NCBI GenBank assembly: GCA_964550795.1 | Contig: CAZKBH010000001.1 | Location: forward strand, 161,270 to 225,269 | Direction: 5' to 3' | Origin: M3007 sp964550795 | GTDB lineage: Bacteria; Bacteroidota; Bacteroidia; Chitinophagales; Saprospiraceae | DNA: 64,000 bases | Shown here: piece after piece, positions 60,117 to 64,000 of the stretch | How the letters are laid out: the number at the start of each line of letters is the position of its first letter | How positions within the stretch are numbered: the first letter of the stretch is position 1 | Position numbers and translations under genes: made by a program | Notes under the pieces: model-generated | Told to the model about the DNA's origin: nothing | Database searches by the model: none | Seen by the model: the letters and a program-made list of their open reading frames with translations, nothing else

Positions 60117-63100
60117 ATGAAACGACTATTTTGTTTTGCGGGTCTCGGCTCGCGCTTCGTAGCACTAACGCTGCTTTTTCTATCCAGTTTTAATAACATC
60201 AGTGCCCAATGCTTTGAAGCTGATGGTGTTACCGTCAGGCCTTCATTTTTTAATATTTGGGTTGCAATGGATCAAACTTGGGTTGATAGACATGGAGGGG
60301 ACGAGGACTTGGCTCGTATGGTAGCTAAGTCAAAGGCCGATGATGCAATTGCTTTATTGAATGGGTCGTTTGCGTTTAATACAACCTTCCGTATTCAATT
60401 CGTTAGGGGTTTTTGCCCTGCAATGATTGCCCCAGAATTTCCTGGAGGAGATAAAGGTGCTTGGTGTATTGACGTTAACGATTTTTATTCTGACCAATAT
60501 CCTTGTCTAGTAGGTAGAGATGCTATACTCCTTTTTACAGATAGGTTTGGGGTGTCAGCCGACTACGCTTTTGCAAATGTCGCTCTAATTGGGGGGGGGA
60601 GTTCCCAAGTTATCGCACATGAATTGGGTCATATATTTGACGTTCCGCATTCATCTACTAGTAGTGGAAATCCAAATTGTTGTACCACCAGCCAAACGAT
60701 GATGTGTATACCTTTTCCAACGAACCCTGTGATAACCCTGCTCAACACGGCTTGTGGCATAACCTTTGATTGGCTTAACACGAATGTTTTTACTTCATCA
60801 CGTTGCGGCCAGATGCTTACAACTGGTTACTTTGCTGATGATGATTTTGAATGTCCTCCTGCTAACAATCTAGGCTATAATGTTTCCTTGGAGAACCCCA
60901 ATCCAGTCTTAAACTGTAGGACAGATGGTGACATTGTTACCGTTACCGCTGAGTTTTTCAACAATTCTCAGCAGGTCAGTCGCAATTTTAGGGTACTAAT
61001 TTCACAGACAGCAAGTGCAAATCTTGAGTTTGTCACTGATCCAGCTTCTCCCTTCAATTGTATTGTAACATTACCTTCGGGTAGCAAGGAATTTAGGATA
61101 ACTGATCCGAGTGCTCCAGGCTGTGAAAATGAAACTTTTTTTCCATTTTTAGCAGGAGAAACTAAAACATTGGTTTTCAAACTTAGGTATTTGGGTGGGC
61201 TGGGGCAATTCCAGAATAATATTCCGGTTAATATTTACACTAATCACGTGGTAAATTTTGGCGAATCCTATGATTTCTTCATAACCCCTTATAAAGCTAT
61301 CCCCAGCGGCAGTTTTTCTACAATAGTTGGTAACGGTGCGTGGAGTTACACTAACCCTTTGATTATTACGGGAAAATTGATTATGAACCCCGCTACCACC
61401 CCAACATATTGGGGTGGCTCTGTCTATAATTTTGGACTGAACAAGTCGCTCCTTTTTGCCCCCGGCGCGGAATTGGAAATCGCCCCAGGAAACACCGTCA
61501 AAATGCCCAATGTTCAGATAGAGGGCTGTTCCACAATGTGGAGAGGTATCACCGTCCGGGATGGTGCCACACTTGAAATGGATATGGCGACCTCCGTGGC
61601 CGATGCCCAGTTTGCCGTCAATGTCCAGAAAGGCGGCACTGCGAACATTCAGTCCAGCAAGTTCGTCAACAACAATTTTGGCATCCGAACGGCTCCAGAA
61701 GGCACTGGGGTGCACAATATTACGGCGTTAGGCAATAGATTTATCACAACAGATGCTGGCCTGAAACCCAAATGGGGAATTACGCAAGTACCTGCACCCG
61801 GCGAAAAAGGTTTCGCAGGGATTCATGTGAAAGACTTTACAGGAGGCCTGTCCATTGATAAAGACCTTGTTTTCAACTCCACAAACGAATTTTCCAACCT
61901 GCATTATGGTATTCTTGCTGAAAATACCGATGTTACGGTAAGGGATGCTACCTTTACGGACATTGTCCAGGAAACTAGACCATCTGGCTATCCTGGACCA
62001 TTATCCACGGGGAACGCGATATACCTTTCGGGCGGAAACGCCAATATCAAGGGCAATTATACTGGTATAGTGCCGGGCCCGCTGGCTATGGATAATTGCC
62101 ATACCGGGATAAATACCCGGGCCGGCTCCATAACCGTAGAAGGCTGTGAAATGAGTAACATGACAAATGGGGTTGTCGCAATTGGTGGCACTAACAAATC
62201 TTACGCCATTAATTGGAACAATATCGGTGCTTCCGACCGGGGCATATCTGTCTTTTATCAATCCGGCATACCCGGAGCCTCTAATATCACCAACAACGCG
62301 ATAAGTATGGCAGGTAACTCTAATGGCGTGGGTATTGCTGCTGGCGGGCAGGAAATGTTCCCTCAAAATGAAGGCTTGGTAGCCAACAACCATGTGACAG
62401 TAGCAGAAGGCGCTACAGGTATCCAGATCGGCGTGGCCAACAAACTCAAGGTGACCCAGAATAACGTATCCCTTTCTGGCAGCGGTACACTTTTTGGCAT
62501 TAAAGTAGAGGGTGGAGACCGAAATACCCTGAACTGCAACATCGTCACCAACTCTGGCAGCGGCAATAATGCCGGCATCTACGCCATCCATGCTGGCCGC
62601 GCCAGTGTGTTATGCAATGTGACCGACGGCCCTGCCCGTGGCCTGCACTTTGAGGGGATGCTGGGCGGAAGGAACAAGGCCGATGTGGCCGGAAATACCA
62701 TGGAAAGCAACACGACTGCCGGGTTACTGCTCGGCACGGATGCGGTGATCGGAGGACAACCAAACCGGGGGAATAAATTCGATGGAACGGAGGCAATAGC
62801 GGGTCTTGGGGCTCAGTTACATTCATTAGTCACCGTGGATGCTGCTGAGAACCCTGATTTTTTACCGAATGCATGGTCTCCATTCCCTTGGTTTCTAAAC
62901 ATCTCTGATCCCGCTCTGTTTTATCAATGCGAACCTGGCAGGACCTGCCCATTACCCCCTGTCGTATCCGATTATTCCCTGGATATCGCAACCGTGAAGG
63001 GGCAGCTTGGCGGTACAACCTATCCGGCGGCCAATCAATGGCTGGCGCAGCGCAGATTTTATGAACTGGTGCAGGAAGAGGGCAATCCCTATCCCGGCAA

Positions 63101-63752
63101 CACGGATGTTTCCACCTTTCTGTCGCAGGCTCAAACCAACGGCATTGCAGGCTATGCCAATGTGCAGGTAGGCATCCGCTCCCTGGGGGCAATGACCGCA
63201 CTGCACCGTGCGGCGACCGCTGCCAGTCTTTTGACACTCAACGGCCTTTTGGCCGATAGTGCCATCTATGCGGTCAATGAGAAATCAGTAAACCAGATTT
63301 TTTTGCAGACCCTTGCCCTTGGCAATACGGACCTTACCGAAACCCAGATCACCGTATTGGAAGGCATTGCAGAAGGCTGCCCCCTCTCCGATGGCGAGGC
63401 GGTGCTGCGGGCGCGTACCATGCTTGAAGTATTGCAGGGTGCCCCCGTGCAATACGACGATGCGGCTATTTGTGCGGGGGCCGAAAGGGCGAACCCGCTA
63501 CCAACTGCCCAGTATGTACGCGTGTACCCCAACCCGGCCAACAATATGGTGACGGTTGAATATAAAGGCATGGATGGCATAAGCCATCAATTCATGCTTT
63601 TCAATGCATTAGGCCAGCTAGTGCGGTCTGTTACCCTGCCGCAGGGTCAAAGCAGCCTGCAGCTTCCATTGGGGAATTTGTCCGAAGGTATTTACTGGTA
63701 CGCGATTCCTGGCGCGCCGGATGCTTCCGGCAAACTCATTATCAGCCGTTAA
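60117..63752 (+). CDS. T9SS secreted protein: metzincin protease domain plus beta-helix
   Basis: A 1211-residue secreted protein. The signal peptide ends near residue 31 (FNNISAQ). A metzincin-type zinc protease domain follows: HELGHIFDVPH with His168, Glu169, His172 and His178, then a Met-turn candidate TMMC at 194-197. The domain resembles reprolysin-like metzincins, but the order is shown by motif only. A Cys-rich segment and a polar linker lead into parallel beta-helix repeats (about 430-950, for example GCSTMWRGITVRDGA). A type A T9SS sorting domain ends it (YPNPANNMVTVEY near 1135). The AT-rich 5' half switches to GC-rich DNA near 61370, suggesting that two sources were joined. Confidence 0.85.
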   Translation: MKRLFCFAGLGSRFVALTLLFLSSFNNISAQCFEADGVTVRPSFFNIWVAMDQTWVDRHGGDEDLARMVAKSKADDAIALLNGSFAFNTTFRIQFVRGFCPAMIAPEFPGGDKGAWCIDVNDFYSDQYPCLVGRDAILLFTDRFGVSADYAFANVALIGGGSSQVIAHELGHIFDVPHSSTSSGNPNCCTTSQTMMCIPFPTNPVITLLNTACGITFDWLNTNVFTSSRCGQMLTTGYFADDDFECPPANNLGYNVSLENPNPVLNCRTDGDIVTVTAEFFNNSQQVSRNFRVLISQTASANLEFVTDPASPFNCIVTLPSGSKEFRITDPSAPGCENETFFPFLAGETKTLVFKLRYLGGLGQFQNNIPVNIYTNHVVNFGESYDFFITPYKAIPSGSFSTIVGNGAWSYTNPLIITGKLIMNPATTPTYWGGSVYNFGLNKSLLFAPGAELEIAPGNTVKMPNVQIEGCSTMWRGITVRDGATLEMDMATSVADAQFAVNVQKGGTANIQSSKFVNNNFGIRTAPEGTGVHNITALGNRFITTDAGLKPKWGITQVPAPGEKGFAGIHVKDFTGGLSIDKDLVFNSTNEFSNLHYGILAENTDVTVRDATFTDIVQETRPSGYPGPLSTGNAIYLSGGNANIKGNYTGIVPGPLAMDNCHTGINTRAGSITVEGCEMSNMTNGVVAIGGTNKSYAINWNNIGASDRGISVFYQSGIPGASNITNNAISMAGNSNGVGIAAGGQEMFPQNEGLVANNHVTVAEGATGIQIGVANKLKVTQNNVSLSGSGTLFGIKVEGGDRNTLNCNIVTNSGSGNNAGIYAIHAGRASVLCNVTDGPARGLHFEGMLGGRNKADVAGNTMESNTTAGLLLGTDAVIGGQPNRGNKFDGTEAIAGLGAQLHSLVTVDAAENPDFLPNAWSPFPWFLNISDPALFYQCEPGRTCPLPPVVSDYSLDIATVKGQLGGTTYPAANQWLAQRRFYELVQEEGNPYPGNTDVSTFLSQAQTNGIAGYANVQVGIRSLGAMTALHRAATAASLLTLNGLLADSAIYAVNEKSVNQIFLQTLALGNTDLTETQITVLEGIAEGCPLSDGEAVLRARTMLEVLQGAPVQYDDAAICAGAERANPLPTAQYVRVYPNPANNMVTVEYKGMDGISHQFMLFNALGQLVRSVTLPQGQSSLQLPLGNLSEGIYWYAIPGAPDASGKLIISR

Positions 63753-63766
63753 TTCTTCACTCCGTC

Positions 63767-63805
63767 GGGATACCCTGTGTTCTTCTTTGAACATGGGGTA
63801 TCCCA
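63767..63805 (+). terminator. hairpin terminator after the metzincin gene
   Basis: GGGATACCCTGTGTTC pairs with GAACATGGGGTATCCC (two G-T wobbles), loop of 7 bases, followed by CATTTGTTTTT, an interrupted T-rich run. It lies 14 bases after the stop. Confidence 0.7.
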
Positions 63806-63823
63806 TTTGTTTTTATACTGCCA

Positions 63824-64000
63824 TGAAATATTTGTCGATTTTTATACTTACTTTTTGCACAGGGGGCATCCTCATTGCACAAAAATTTGATCATGTCTGG
63901 ATAACAGGTAACCAAAATGACCCCTCAAATCCAATATTGGGAGGCGGACTGTTGGACTTCAATTTCAGTCCTCCCCAGACAAGCTATCATTACCGGGAAC
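63824..64000 (+). CDS. secreted protein, N-terminal fragment (partial)
   Basis: The open frame from ATG 63824 runs to the window edge (59 codons). A signal peptide (ILTFCTGGILIAQ) is followed by KFDHVWITGNQNDPSNPILG. The start is consistent with a T9SS surface protein, but the rest lies outside the window. It is 71 bases after the metzincin stop on the same strand. Confidence 0.7.

Overview
The window reads as chromosomal DNA of a free-living member of the Bacteroidota, most likely the Saprospiria (Haliscomenobacter/Lewinella-like). Visible support: a GldN type IX secretion (T9SS) component, several large secreted proteins with T9SS type A or type B C-terminal sorting domains, a short Bacteroidota-type housekeeping sigma factor, TAnnTTTG-type -7 boxes, a fused KorA/KorB 2-oxoacid oxidoreductase and no Shine-Dalgarno pattern before starts. 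No rRNA, tRNA, CRISPR array, insertion sequence or prophage was seen. Two runs of 10 N interrupt genes (korA and ettA).

Layout. 1-4256: end of a PolB-like exonuclease, rpe, an LptF/LptG permease overlapping a PAP2 phosphatase, and an orphan DppB-type permease. 4376-11026: gldN, gmhB, a clipped nucleotidyltransferase, mrp, a CaiB-type CoA-transferase divergent from nnr, and an acyl-CoA reductase. 11399-16012: a type I secretion-like operon (ABC protein with a degenerate ATPase domain, HlyD, TolC). 16119-22329: secreted and envelope proteins (beta-helix/P-domain T9SS substrate, OmpA lipoprotein, type B T9SS protein). 22490-27724: tsaC, an oxidoreductase, korB-korA and a HEPN/MNT pair. 27935-33775: two paralogous secreted sugar dehydrogenases, one carrying seven 83-residue repeats. 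33847-43046: GH3, GNAT, ettA, membrane protein, GluQ-like ligase, epimerase, crotonase, DUF1990 and a metal-receptor gene broken by an in-frame stop. 43077-51082: rpoD, a small membrane protein, a TamB-like giant, a thioesterase-like protein and a YdjM-like hydrolase. 51071-54994: a reductase, then a small secreted protein, a SulP anion transporter and a beta-carbonic anhydrase (probable bicarbonate module). 55141-59278: an SLC45-like sugar transporter, two small membrane proteins and a lipoprotein alpha-amylase (probable maltodextrin use). 59279-64000: an AT-rich stretch with a small HTH-like ORF, a metzincin/beta-helix T9SS substrate and the start of another secreted protein.

The most unusual signal is in the spacers. 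About a dozen intergenic gaps are filled by short degenerate tandem words with a period of about 9 bases. The word differs from spacer to spacer, the array often starts at the upstream stop codon and often ends directly at the next ATG. Alongside these are near-perfect hairpins, one lying inside a coding sequence. Other points of note are a 503-bp identical tract shared by the two dehydrogenase paralogues, a degenerate ABC ATPase in the secretion operon, and what the two assembly gaps must hide.
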